From: WTFV01 sp965203525
GTDB lineage: Bacteria > Acidobacteriota > Vicinamibacteria > Vicinamibacterales > UBA8438
DNA: 64,000 bases
Direction of reading: 5' to 3'
Assembly: GCA_965203525.1 (NCBI GenBank)
Contig: OZ241898.1
Span: 2,790,001 to 2,854,000, forward strand
The position numbers were made by a program, and so were the translations under genes. The notes under the pieces are model-generated. The model ran no database searches. It was not told where the DNA came from and was given only the letters and a program-made list of their open reading frames with translations. Shown here piece after piece: positions 50,942 through 58,748 of the stretch. Each line of letters starts with the position of its first letter. The first letter of the stretch is position 1.

Positions 50942-52513
50942 GTGGAAACGCCGCTGACGCCGCTGGAGTTCCAGCGCCGCGCCCGCCGCCTCTACGGGGA
51001 TCGCGAGGCGGTGATCGACGGGGCGCTCCGGCTCACCTACGCGGAGTTCTTCGCCCGTTGCGACCGCTGGTCCGCCGCCCTGCGGCGGCTTGGCGTCGGC
51101 AAGGGCGATCGGGTCGCCTACGTCGCGCCGAACACCCACGCGCAGCTCGAATCGTTCTACGCGGTGCCGCGGATCGGCGCGGTGCTCGTTCCCGTCAACT
51201 ACCGGCTGGCGCCGGACGAGATCGCCTGGATCGTCGCCCACAGCGGCGCGAAGGTGGTCTGCGCGCACGCGGACCACCTGGAGGCGGTCGACGGCGTGCG
51301 CGGCGGCTGCCCGGACGTCGAGCACTTCGTGGCGCTCGAGGGCGGGCGCGCCGGATGGCTCGACTACGAGGCGCTGCTCGGCGCCGAGGAACCGGTCTGC
51401 GAGGCGGCCGCGGTGGACGAGGGCGACCTGCTGACCATCAACTACACCAGCGGCACGACGGCGCGCCCGAAGGGCGTGATGATCACCCACCGCAACGCCT
51501 GGACGAACGTGGTCGGCACGCTGGTCCACTGGCCCATGGACCGCGGGACGCGCTACCTCTGGACGGTGCCGATGTTCCACGCCAACGGCTGGACGTTCAC
51601 CTGGATCGTGACCGCGGTCGGCGGCGCGCACGTCTGCCTGCGCGCGGTCGATCCGGCGCGGGCGTTCCGGCTCCTGCGCGACGAGTCGATCACGCACATG
51701 TGCGCCGCCCCGACGGTGCTGATCATGCTGGCGAACGCCCCCGCCGGCGCGCGGGGCGAGGTCCGGCGCGGCGTCCGGGTGATGACCGCCGGCGCGCCCC
51801 CCGCCGCCGCCACCATCGAGCGGCTCGAAGGGGAGTTCGGGTGGGAGCTGCTGCACGTCTACGGGCTGACCGAGACCGCGCCGTTCATGACCGTCTGCGA
51901 GCCCCGGCCGGAGCACCGCGACCTGCCGCCGGACGAGCGGGCCACCGTCAAGGCGCGGCAGGGGGTCGAGCTCGTCACCTCCGGCGAGGTGCGGGTCGTC
52001 GGCGAGGACGGCGCCGAGGTCCCGCGCGACGCGCGGACCCTGGGCGAGATCGTGGTGCGCGGCAACGTCGTCACCGCCGGCTACTACAACGATCCGGAGG
52101 CGACGGCCGAAGCGCTGCGGGGCGGCTGGTTCCACAGCGGCGACGCCGCGGTCGTCCACCCGGACGGCTACGTCGAGATCCGCGACCGCTTCAAGGACGT
52201 GATCATCAGCGGCGGCGAGAACATCTCTTCGGTCGAGGTCGAGGGCGTCATGATGCGGCATCCGGCCGTCTGCGAGATCGCCGTCGTCGGCGTCCCCGAC
52301 GAGCGCTGGGGCGAGACCCCGCACGCCTTCGTGGTGCTGAACGCGGGAGCGTCGGCCAGCGCCGCGGAACTGACCGCCTACGCGCGCGACAACATGGCGC
52401 ACTTCAAGACGCCGCGCCGGTTCACCTTCGTCGAGCAGTTGCCGAAGACCACGACCGGGAAGATTCAGAAGTACGTGCTCCGGCAGGGCCGGTCGGCGAT
52501 CGGCAGGCAGTAG
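50942..52513 (+). CDS. Acyl-CoA synthetase (AMP-forming)
   Basis: A 523-residue ANL-superfamily ligase activating a carboxylic acid with ATP and CoA. P-loop INYTSGTTARPKGVMITHRN, LHVYGLTETAPF, the hinge region HSGDAAVVHPDGYVEIRDRF and the C-terminal lysine in LPKTTTGKIQKYVLR are intact. It resembles medium/long-chain fatty-acyl ligases. GTG 50942 is preferred: TATCAT at 50928-50933 looks like a -10 box, which would exclude the ATG at 50924 and give a near-leaderless message. Confidence 0.92.
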   Translation: METPLTPLEFQRRARRLYGDREAVIDGALRLTYAEFFARCDRWSAALRRLGVGKGDRVAYVAPNTHAQLESFYAVPRIGAVLVPVNYRLAPDEIAWIVAHSGAKVVCAHADHLEAVDGVRGGCPDVEHFVALEGGRAGWLDYEALLGAEEPVCEAAAVDEGDLLTINYTSGTTARPKGVMITHRNAWTNVVGTLVHWPMDRGTRYLWTVPMFHANGWTFTWIVTAVGGAHVCLRAVDPARAFRLLRDESITHMCAAPTVLIMLANAPAGARGEVRRGVRVMTAGAPPAAATIERLEGEFGWELLHVYGLTETAPFMTVCEPRPEHRDLPPDERATVKARQGVELVTSGEVRVVGEDGAEVPRDARTLGEIVVRGNVVTAGYYNDPEATAEALRGGWFHSGDAAVVHPDGYVEIRDRFKDVIISGGENISSVEVEGVMMRHPAVCEIAVVGVPDERWGETPHAFVVLNAGASASAAELTAYARDNMAHFKTPRRFTFVEQLPKTTTGKIQKYVLRQGRSAIGRQ

Positions 52514-52744
52514 CTCGCGGGTTTCCGCGGCCGGGCATCGCGGCGGGTCGATGGAAGCAGGCGAAACTTGGGTGAATCGCAACGCGGCGATCGGCAGGCA
52601 GTAGTTCGCAGGTTTCCGCCGCGGGGCAATCGCGGTGGGTGATCGAAGCAGCAGGCGAAACTTGGGTGAATCGCAACGTCATTCCCTCTCCGCCCGGAAC
52701 GACCGCCTTCATCGGAGCAGGCGAAACTTGGGTGAATCGCAGCG
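52490..52744 (+). repeat. Tandem duplication of the acyl-CoA synthetase end with 25-bp repeats
   Basis: GGCGATCGGCAGGCAGTAG, which is the end of the ligase gene, recurs at about 52588. A 25-bp repeat starting GCAGGCGAAACTTGGGTGAA is present at about 52558, 52651 and 52720. The larger unit is ~93 bp. Read on the minus strand each copy gives LRFTQVSPA, but I see no gene there. The region separates the ligase from the Uma2 gene. Confidence 0.75.
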
Positions 52745-52787
52745 CGCAGGTTGCTCGCCTGACGGCGGGGATCGAAGAGACGCGGAC

Positions 52788-53426
52788 GTGATCCTGCAAC
52801 ACGTTCCGGACCCGGCGCCGGCGGAAGGATCCAGTCTGATCCTCCGTGTCCGGCCGGTTCTGCAGCTCACCGACGATCAGTTCTTCGATCTCTGCCGGCT
52901 CAACCGGGAGTTGCGCATCGAACGGACCGCGCAGGGAGGGCTGTCGATCATGTCGCCGGCGGGCGGGGATTCCAGCGCACGGAACGCGGAGATCACGGCC
53001 CAGCTGGTAGTCTGGGCGAAGCGCGACGGGACGGGCAGGGCGTTCGATTCCTCCGGCGGATTCGTGCTGCCCAACGGCGCGGTCCGAGCGCCGGACGCCG
53101 CCTGGGTCGGCCACGCCCGCCTGGCTTCCCTCACCGCCGGGCAACGGACGAAGTTCCTCCCGCTGTGCCCCGACTTCGTCGTCGAGCTCCGTTCTCAGAC
53201 CGACAGCCTGCCGTCGCTCCGGGACAAGATGCGCGAGTACGTGGAGAACGGCGCGCGCCTCGGGTGGCTCGTCGATCCGCTGGACGATCAGGTGTTCGTG
53301 TACCGTCCCGATGCGCCGGTCGAGCGCCTGGAGGCGCCGGACCGGGTGTCCGCCGACCCGGTGCTGCCCGGGTTCCGCCTGGAGCTGGACGAGCTCCGGA
53401 GAATCGTCCGTCTGGACACCGGGTGA
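52788..53426 (+). CDS. Uma2-family (DUF820) putative endonuclease
   Basis: A 212-residue protein of the Uma2/DUF820 group with a PD-(D/E)XK fold: FFDLCRLNRELRIERTAQGG, GGFVLPNGAVRAPDAAWVG with the catalytic Asp, CPDFVVELRSQTDSLPSLRD with the ExR/K element, and MREYVENGARLGWLVDPLDD. These proteins are abundant in cyanobacteria and other bacteria with unknown target. GTG 52788 is the best start; the frame upstream is the repeat region. Confidence 0.88.
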   Translation: MILQHVPDPAPAEGSSLILRVRPVLQLTDDQFFDLCRLNRELRIERTAQGGLSIMSPAGGDSSARNAEITAQLVVWAKRDGTGRAFDSSGGFVLPNGAVRAPDAAWVGHARLASLTAGQRTKFLPLCPDFVVELRSQTDSLPSLRDKMREYVENGARLGWLVDPLDDQVFVYRPDAPVERLEAPDRVSADPVLPGFRLELDELRRIVRLDTG

Positions 53427-53592
53427 CACAGGCGGCCTGGCTGGACCGCGGGCGGGACCGGAGGGCCGCCCGCCGCGCCGGCCCGGTCTCGTTGCGGCGG
53501 ACGCCGGCCGATCTCCGCGCCGCAGGCGAAGTGCCGCCCGCCGCGCCGGTCCCCGGCCTGCCTTGCCGTTCCGCGGGATCGCGGCGCCCGGA

Positions 53593-53922
53593 TCAGGCCG
53601 GCGCCGGCGCCAGCACCGCGAGCACCAGCAGCCGCTTCGCGCCGGTGTTGCGGATCCCGTGCGGCGCGCCCTCGGGGGCGACGAGCAGGGCGCCGGCCCG
53701 CATCGGCGCCTCCCGCCCGTCGAGCAGGAACAGCCCCTCGCCTTCGAGCACGTGGTAGACCTTGTCCATCCCGGCGTGGGAGTGCAGCCTGTGCTCCTGG
53801 CCGGGCTCGAAGGCGTTGAGGCCGACCAGCACGCGGTCGGACCGGAAGAGGGTGGTCTTGCCCATCCTGTCGGGCGCGTAGACGGCGTGGTCGCGCGGGT
53901 CGATGGGGGTGGGGTGCCGCAT
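53593..53922 (-). CDS. Small cupin protein
   Basis: A 109-residue single-domain cupin. Motif 1 is EHRLHSHAGMDKVYHVLEGE, motif 2 is LVAPEGAPHGIRNTG, with metal-binding His residues in both. No fused domain, so an enzymatic (isomerase/dioxygenase) or ligand-sensing role cannot be chosen. A 330-bp tandem array lies upstream. Confidence 0.85.
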   Translation of the reverse strand: MRHPTPIDPRDHAVYAPDRMGKTTLFRSDRVLVGLNAFEPGQEHRLHSHAGMDKVYHVLEGEGLFLLDGREAPMRAGALLVAPEGAPHGIRNTGAKRLLVLAVLAPAPA

Positions 53923-54032
53923 GTCGATCGCCTCCGATCTCCTTGTCGTCGGGTTCGGTGCTCTCGTTGCCGCTGCTGAACGTGGGGCGCCGCATGGTCG
54001 GCCCGCCCCGATCTGCCGGGGGAATCGAAGGA

Positions 54033-54366
54033 GATTCTACGCGCAGGGCCGGCGAACGCCGGCGCCGCCTGCGCGACGAGCCGCGGCGCTTCGACGACCG
54101 CGCCGATTCTGCGAGCAGGGCCGGCGAACGCCGGCGCCGCCGGCGCGACGAGCTGCGACGCTCGACGACCGCGCCGATTCTGCGCGCCGGTCCGGCGAAC
54201 GCCGGCGCCGCCGGCGCGACGAGCCGCGGCGCTTCGACGACCGCGCCGATTCTGCGAGCAGGGCCGGCGAAGAACGCCGGCGCCGCCGGCGCGACGAGCT
54301 GCGACGCTCGACGACCGCGCCGATTCTGCGCGCCGATCCGGCGAACGCCGGCGCCGCGGAGGGCGC
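54033..54366. repeat. Tandem array of ~72-bp units, alternating two types
   Basis: Four full units and one partial, each beginning GATTCT, at 54033, 54105, 54176, 54248 and 54322. Every unit contains GCCGGCGAACGCCGGC or a close variant, a perfect 7-bp hairpin with AA loop. Units 2 and 4 share one sequence type (AGCTGCGACGCTCG) and units 1 and 3 another (AGCCGCGGCGCTTCG), so the real period is ~144 bp. It fills the gap between the cupin (minus) and pyruvate kinase (plus) genes; no supported ORF lies here. Confidence 0.85.
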
Positions 54367-54417
54367 GTGTCACGAGGGCGCGTGTCATGATGTAGCGGGC
54401 CTCGGAGGAGCCACGCC

Positions 54418-55815
54418 CTGCGCCACACCAAGATCGTCGCCACCCTCGGACCCGCTTCCGCATCCGACGCCGCGCTGGACGCCCTGCTGGCGGCCGGGGT
54501 CGACGTGTTCCGGATCAACGCCGCGCACGGTGCGCGCGAAGACCGGCGCCGCATGGTGGAGCGGCTGCGGAGCCGCGCGGCGCGGGCCGGCCGCGTCGTG
54601 GCGGTGCTGCAGGATCTGGCCGGTCCGAAGATCCGCATCGGGCCGCTGGCCGACCCGAACGGCGTGCGGATCGAGCCGGGCGCCCGGCTGCGGATCGTGG
54701 TGGGCGAGTTTCCCGGCGACGCGGAGCGGGTGTCGACCACCTGCGCGCCGCTCGCGGCCACCCTGCGCGGCGGCGAGCCGCTGCTTCTCGACGACGGACG
54801 GATCGCCCTGCGTGTCGTCGAGAGCGACGGCGCCGAGATCGTCGCGGAGGTGGAGCACGGCGGCCTGCTCGCGCCCCGCAAGGGAATCAACGCGCCCGGC
54901 GTCGAGTTGCCGCTTTCGGCCGTGACCGACGCCGACGCGGAGGAGATCGAGGCGGGCGTGGCGGCGGGCGTCGACTTCATCGGGGTGAGCTTCGTCCAGA
55001 ACGGCGACGATCTGCGGCAGGCGCGCGCCGTGGCGCGCGCGCACGGGGGCGCCGGCGTCGGGCTGGTGGCGAAGGTCGAGCGGCCGCAGGCCATCGAGCG
55101 GTTCGACGAGGTCCTCGCCGCCTCCGACGCGATCATGGTGGCGCGCGGCGACCTCGGCCTCGAGATTCCCCTCGAGCGCGTGCCGCGCGTCCAGAAGGAT
55201 CTGACCCGGCGCGCGCGCGACGCCGGCGTGCCGGTCGTCGTGGCCACCCAGGTGCTCGACACCATGCGGTACGCGCCGCGCCCCACGCGGGCGGAAGTGA
55301 GCGACGCGGCCAACGCCGTGGACGACGGGGTGGACGCCATCATGCTGGCGGGGGAAACCGCGGCCGGCGCGCACCCGGTGCTGGCCGCGCAGACGCTCGA
55401 CGCCATCCTGCGGGACGCCGAATCGGCGCGGCCGGAGCGGGTGGTTCCCGGCGACATGGGAGACCGCCACGATCGCGCCCTCTGCGACGCGGCGGTGACC
55501 CTGGCCGCCGCGGCCGGCGCCACGGCCATCGTGGCGGTCACCGGGAGCGGGGCGACGGCGCGGCAGCTCGCCGCGCTGCGGCCGACGATTCCGGTCTACG
55601 CGGTCACGGCAAGCGACGCCGTCGCCCGGCAACTGGCGCTCTACCGGAGCGTGGCGCCGCTGGTGGCGCCGGCCGGCCGGCTCGTGGTGGGACAGCTCAA
55701 GCCGGAGCTGGCGCGGCGGGGCATCGTCCGCGCCGGCGACGCGGTGGTGATAGCCCGCGTGCATTCGGACCTGGAAGTGGAGGACGCGAACTTCGTCGAG
55801 CTGCAGCGGTTCTGA
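54418..55815 (+). CDS. pyk: Pyruvate kinase (probable CTG start)
   Basis: The enzyme converts phosphoenolpyruvate and ADP to pyruvate and ATP. The N-terminal strand TKIVATLGPAS lies upstream of every in-frame ATG/GTG. Reading from CTG 54418, seven bases after GGAGGAG, gives (M)RHTKIVATLGPAS and 465 residues, the normal family length. Key segments: DLAGPKIRIG, VAKVERPQAIERFDEVLAA with the active-site lysine, MVARGDLGLEIPLERVPRVQ and VVATQVLDTM, and AGETAAGAHPV. The second substrate-binding block (INAAHGAREDR) differs somewhat from the usual NFSHG. An in-frame TGA lies just upstream of the ribosome-binding site. Confidence 0.88.
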   Translation: MRHTKIVATLGPASASDAALDALLAAGVDVFRINAAHGAREDRRRMVERLRSRAARAGRVVAVLQDLAGPKIRIGPLADPNGVRIEPGARLRIVVGEFPGDAERVSTTCAPLAATLRGGEPLLLDDGRIALRVVESDGAEIVAEVEHGGLLAPRKGINAPGVELPLSAVTDADAEEIEAGVAAGVDFIGVSFVQNGDDLRQARAVARAHGGAGVGLVAKVERPQAIERFDEVLAASDAIMVARGDLGLEIPLERVPRVQKDLTRRARDAGVPVVVATQVLDTMRYAPRPTRAEVSDAANAVDDGVDAIMLAGETAAGAHPVLAAQTLDAILRDAESARPERVVPGDMGDRHDRALCDAAVTLAAAAGATAIVAVTGSGATARQLAALRPTIPVYAVTASDAVARQLALYRSVAPLVAPAGRLVVGQLKPELARRGIVRAGDAVVIARVHSDLEVEDANFVELQRF

Positions 55816-56030
55816 CCGGTGTCCGGGGACCGTTCCGATCCCGGTCGTGATGGAGCGGTAGAAGCCTCCGCCGTGCGTGAACGACTCGTACGCCTCCCGC
55901 CCCCGGTGCGCCAGCACCGTGTTGGCGAAGTTGTCGTACTCGTCGATCAGCCCGTACAGCAGGATGCCGTGGTCCCCGGGCGCCGCGTCCGCCCGGCACG
56001 GGAGGAAGGAACCCGCGCCAGGCGAAGCCG
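55810..56030 (-). pseudogene. Unidentified gene fragment
   Basis: The minus strand encodes a coding-like stretch of about 60 residues: DHGILLYGLIDEYDNFANTV, LAHRGREAYESF and THGGGFYRSITTGIG. It sits directly after the end of the lipoprotein gene in another frame and ends against the pyruvate kinase stop. It has no good start and looks like the remnant of a larger gene. I do not recognise the parent family. Confidence 0.4.
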
Positions 56031-56038
56031 GAGCGAAC

Positions 56039-57514
56039 TCAGGACGACGGCGGCAGCGGCACGGTCATGTAATATAGCTGGCCATTCGACGCGCTGGCGT
56101 TGCCGGCGCACGCGGAAGTGAGCCTTGTGACGGTCGAACTTCTCCGGAATCTCATGGTCCACAGGCGGCCCGGGTCGTCGCTGTACCCTGCCGGCACCCG
56201 GGGTATCGGATTTCCGCTGCCGTCAAGACGGCGGGCGGAAGTGTCGCTGGGAAGCCGTTCGGCTCCGCCTGTGCCGGTCGGCGCGCCGGATGGCGATAAT
56301 TCAGCAGTCCAAACCGGGTTGCCGCCCGGCCCGGTCACCGAGCAACCAACGTTGTAGCTACCCCCGAAGGCCCAGCTTCCCTCGGAATAGAACTGGACGA
56401 TCGTCCAGTCGGACTCTCCCTCGGAGTAGTACCATCTTGCCCACCGGAGCGGCCAGCCGCTGCTGTTGTCGGGGCCGGCCCCCGTGAAGGGATAGCCGGG
56501 GAACCCCATGTTCCCGCGGTTGACGGAGAGGCTGTCGGCGAGCAGGATCCAGGTAGGAATGACGGTGATCGTGAACTCCGCCGTGACGGGATCGTTGACT
56601 CCGTCGTTCGCCGCGATGGTCACGCGGTAGTCCCGGACGGCGGCGGAAGAGGATACCGTCCCGGAGACCATCCCGCCGGACCACGTCAGACCGTCGGGAA
56701 GCCCCTCCACGGTCACCGTCCCGCTGGTCACCATGATGGGGAACGCCGTGATCGCCATCCCCCGCCCGTAACTCCTGTCTCCCGGATTCGTGATCGTCGG
56801 CGCCGCCGCCCCCGCCGGCCCCCGCACCGGCGGATCGAACCGGCTGTCTTCCCAGCCGTCGCCGCCGCCGTTCGTATTGGCGCTCGCGACGGCGCGGCCC
56901 TCGTCGTCCGTGCGGCACGACAGCGGCGCGTTGCGCCAGCCGTCGTGGCGGTCGTCGGACAGTTCGGCCGCCTCGACGACGAGCCAGCCGGCGCAGTCCG
57001 CAAGCGGGAACGTCCTCGACGGCGACCCCAGGAACGCGAAGCTGTCCCGGAAGACCGGCTCGCCGCACGTCTGGCCGACGTGGTGCGGCTCCACCGGGCA
57101 CTGCCAGACGGTGACGGCGCGGTTCCGGTACTCGCGGGCCGCGTCCGGCATCCCGGGCATGTCGACCGGGGCGAACGTGAGCGTCACCTCGCCGTCCAGG
57201 TACTCGACCTGCACGTCGTACGCGTTGAAGTCGGCGGCTATCGGCCCGAGATGCGAGAGCCCCGGGGTGTCGCCTGCCGTCAGGCTGATCGGCGCGGCCG
57301 ACGGGCCGCCGTGCAGGGCGGAGTCACCGGCGAGACGATGGAACGGGTCTACCCCCGGTCTACCCCACGGTCTACCCCCCCCCCCCCCCCCGGACGGCGC
57401 GGTCGCCAGCGGCGACGGCTGAAGCGGCGAGGACGAGGAGTCGTCGTCGGAGCAGGCGACCAGAACCGCACCGGCGGCCAGCAGGACCGTGACCACGAAG
57501 AAGCAGTTTCGCAT
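56039..57514 (-). CDS. Surface lipoprotein with poly-G phase-variable tract
   Basis: A 491-residue lipoprotein: signal and lipobox VVTVLLAAGAVLVACSDDDS (Cys21), a glycine run, then a first domain with VQVEYLDGEVTLTFAPVDMP and several paired cysteines, and an Ig-like putative-cadherin domain (DGLTWSGGMVSGTVSSSAAV, DYRVTIAANDGVNDPVTAEF). A C-terminal aromatic-rich domain follows (YYSEGESDWTIVQFYSEGSW). Codons ~43-48 are encoded by a 17-base poly-G tract; the frame is ON at 17, and a tract of 18 brings TAG into frame at once. Outer-surface location is likely. Confidence 0.8.
   Translation of the reverse strand: MRNCFFVVTVLLAAGAVLVACSDDDSSSSPLQPSPLATAPSGGGGGGRPWGRPGVDPFHRLAGDSALHGGPSAAPISLTAGDTPGLSHLGPIAADFNAYDVQVEYLDGEVTLTFAPVDMPGMPDAAREYRNRAVTVWQCPVEPHHVGQTCGEPVFRDSFAFLGSPSRTFPLADCAGWLVVEAAELSDDRHDGWRNAPLSCRTDDEGRAVASANTNGGGDGWEDSRFDPPVRGPAGAAAPTITNPGDRSYGRGMAITAFPIMVTSGTVTVEGLPDGLTWSGGMVSGTVSSSAAVRDYRVTIAANDGVNDPVTAEFTITVIPTWILLADSLSVNRGNMGFPGYPFTGAGPDNSSGWPLRWARWYYSEGESDWTIVQFYSEGSWAFGGSYNVGCSVTGPGGNPVWTAELSPSGAPTGTGGAERLPSDTSARRLDGSGNPIPRVPAGYSDDPGRLWTMRFRRSSTVTRLTSACAGNASASNGQLYYMTVPLPPSS
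57375..57391 (-). repeat. 17-bp homopolymer (poly-G on coding strand)
   Basis: Seventeen consecutive C on the plus strand inside the lipoprotein gene. On the coding strand the tract reads TCC-G17-TAGACC, so 17 gives GGG x5, GGT, AGA; 18 gives six GGG then TAG. By analogy with contingency loci, slippage would switch the gene on and off. Confidence 0.85.
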
Positions 57515-57980
57515 CGCAAATTCCCGGCTTCCGAACGACTCGCTCCGACGACCGCGAAGGAAGCTGATCGCAGCCGGGCGAATTATACCTGCCCGCTGCC
57601 GCGGTCAGTCTCTTCCAACGACGGACGAGCCTGAACGGGGGCCGGACACGCACCCGCCTGCAGACCCTGGATTCAGCTTCGGGTCCTGGCCGGGAGCGAG
57701 GGGATCGGCCTGCAACCGCAACGCCGCGCCGACGCCTGCGCGTTCGTGGCCAAGACCCTGCAACTACGCCCTGCCACCCGGCTGCAGGCGCGGCGCGCCC
57801 GTGCCGATAGGCAGGACGTGCGGCCGGCGCGACCCGTCGTTCTCCCGCGCCGCCATGCATGCGCACCGTGGCGGCGCGGCTCCGTCCGCCCGCGCCGCCG
57901 GTCTCGACCCGACCGTGGAAGGTCGGTCGGCGACGCGGTTCCGGGCGGCCGGAGAGTGATAGGATCACCGGCTTTGGCTG
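57515..57980. other. Intergenic region without supported gene
   Basis: About 465 bp between the divergent lipoprotein and SRPBCC genes. Short ORFs here are Arg/Ala/Pro-rich and look like non-coding high-GC DNA. GTGATAGGATCACC-like dyad sequence at about 57955-57970 precedes the SRPBCC start and could be regulatory. Confidence 0.4.
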
Positions 57981-58679
57981 ATGGCGAAATCCAGAGGGTT
58001 GCGCGTCGACAACGCCGTCCGGATCACCGGCGCGCCGACCCGCGTGCTCGCCGCTTTCGTCGACCCGCGGGCGCTGGCCTCGTGGTGGGGCGTCGTCCGG
58101 GCGGTCACCGCGCCGCGGCCGCTCGGCGTCTACGCCCTGGAGTGGGCGCACGCGGACGGCTTCGCCGGCGGCGTGTTCCACGGCACGGTCATGGAGTTTC
58201 GCCCCGGCCGCGAGCTGTTCGTGGCCAACGCCTGGTGGCTGCCGGCCGGCGGCGAGCCGCTCGGCCCGATGGGGCTGGAGGTCACCTGCGCCGTCGACGG
58301 ACCGGCTACCCGGGTCCGGGTCCGCCAGAACGGCGCGGACGGCGGCGCGCGCTGGAAGCGCTACCAGGACGACGTGACCTTCGGGTGGAAGGCTTCGCTC
58401 GACGCCCTGAAGCAGTACATCGAGGACGGCGTTGCGCCGCCGCCCTCTCCGGAAGCGGGACGGACGCAGGCGGCGAACGGCGCGGGCCGGCCGGCGCCGC
58501 GGGTTCAACCCGGCGCGCCCTGTGACGTCGCCGTGACGCAGGCGGCGAACGGCGCGGGCGGGCTGGCGCCGCGGGTTCAACCTGGCGCGCCCTGTGACGT
58601 CACCGTGACGCAGGCGGCGAACGGCGCGGGCGGGCCGGCGCCGGAGCCCTCCCCGCGGGCCGGCACGCGCCGCGGGTGA
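57981..58679 (+). CDS. SRPBCC/AHSA1-like protein with repeated C-terminal tail
   Basis: Residues 1-~152 form a START/SRPBCC ligand-binding domain of the AHSA1 type: VDNAVRITGAPTRVLAAFVD, ALASWWGVVRAVT, EFRPGRELFVANAWWLPAGG, ARWKRYQDDVTFGWKASLDA. After residue ~160 the protein is a tail of three ~24-residue repeats (TQAANGAG-PAPRVQPGAPCDV). The usual family length is ~150 residues, so the tail is an in-frame expansion of the gene end. Confidence 0.8.
   Translation: MAKSRGLRVDNAVRITGAPTRVLAAFVDPRALASWWGVVRAVTAPRPLGVYALEWAHADGFAGGVFHGTVMEFRPGRELFVANAWWLPAGGEPLGPMGLEVTCAVDGPATRVRVRQNGADGGARWKRYQDDVTFGWKASLDALKQYIEDGVAPPPSPEAGRTQAANGAGRPAPRVQPGAPCDVAVTQAANGAGGLAPRVQPGAPCDVTVTQAANGAGGPAPEPSPRAGTRRG
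58465..58645 (+). repeat. Tandem ~72-bp repeats in SRPBCC gene end
   Basis: Units beginning ACGCAGGCGGCGAACGGCGC occur three times at ~72-bp spacing, the last partial. Each carries GCGGGTTCAACC and GTGACG. They are in frame with the gene and extend its C-terminus. Confidence 0.85.
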
Positions 58680-58748
58680 CCCCCCGGGCCGGCGGCGCTC
58701 TCCGAACGGCACGCGATCGACGCGCCCCGGCGCCGCCCCGACCGATCC

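Noticed and set aside
54033..54366. Possible CRISPR array
   Set aside because: Units are contiguous ~72-bp tandem copies with no variable spacers, and no cas genes are nearby.
58500..58590. tRNA-like T-loop sequence (GCGGGTTCAACCCG)
   Set aside because: It is part of an in-frame coding repeat, and no acceptor, D or anticodon stem can be drawn around it.
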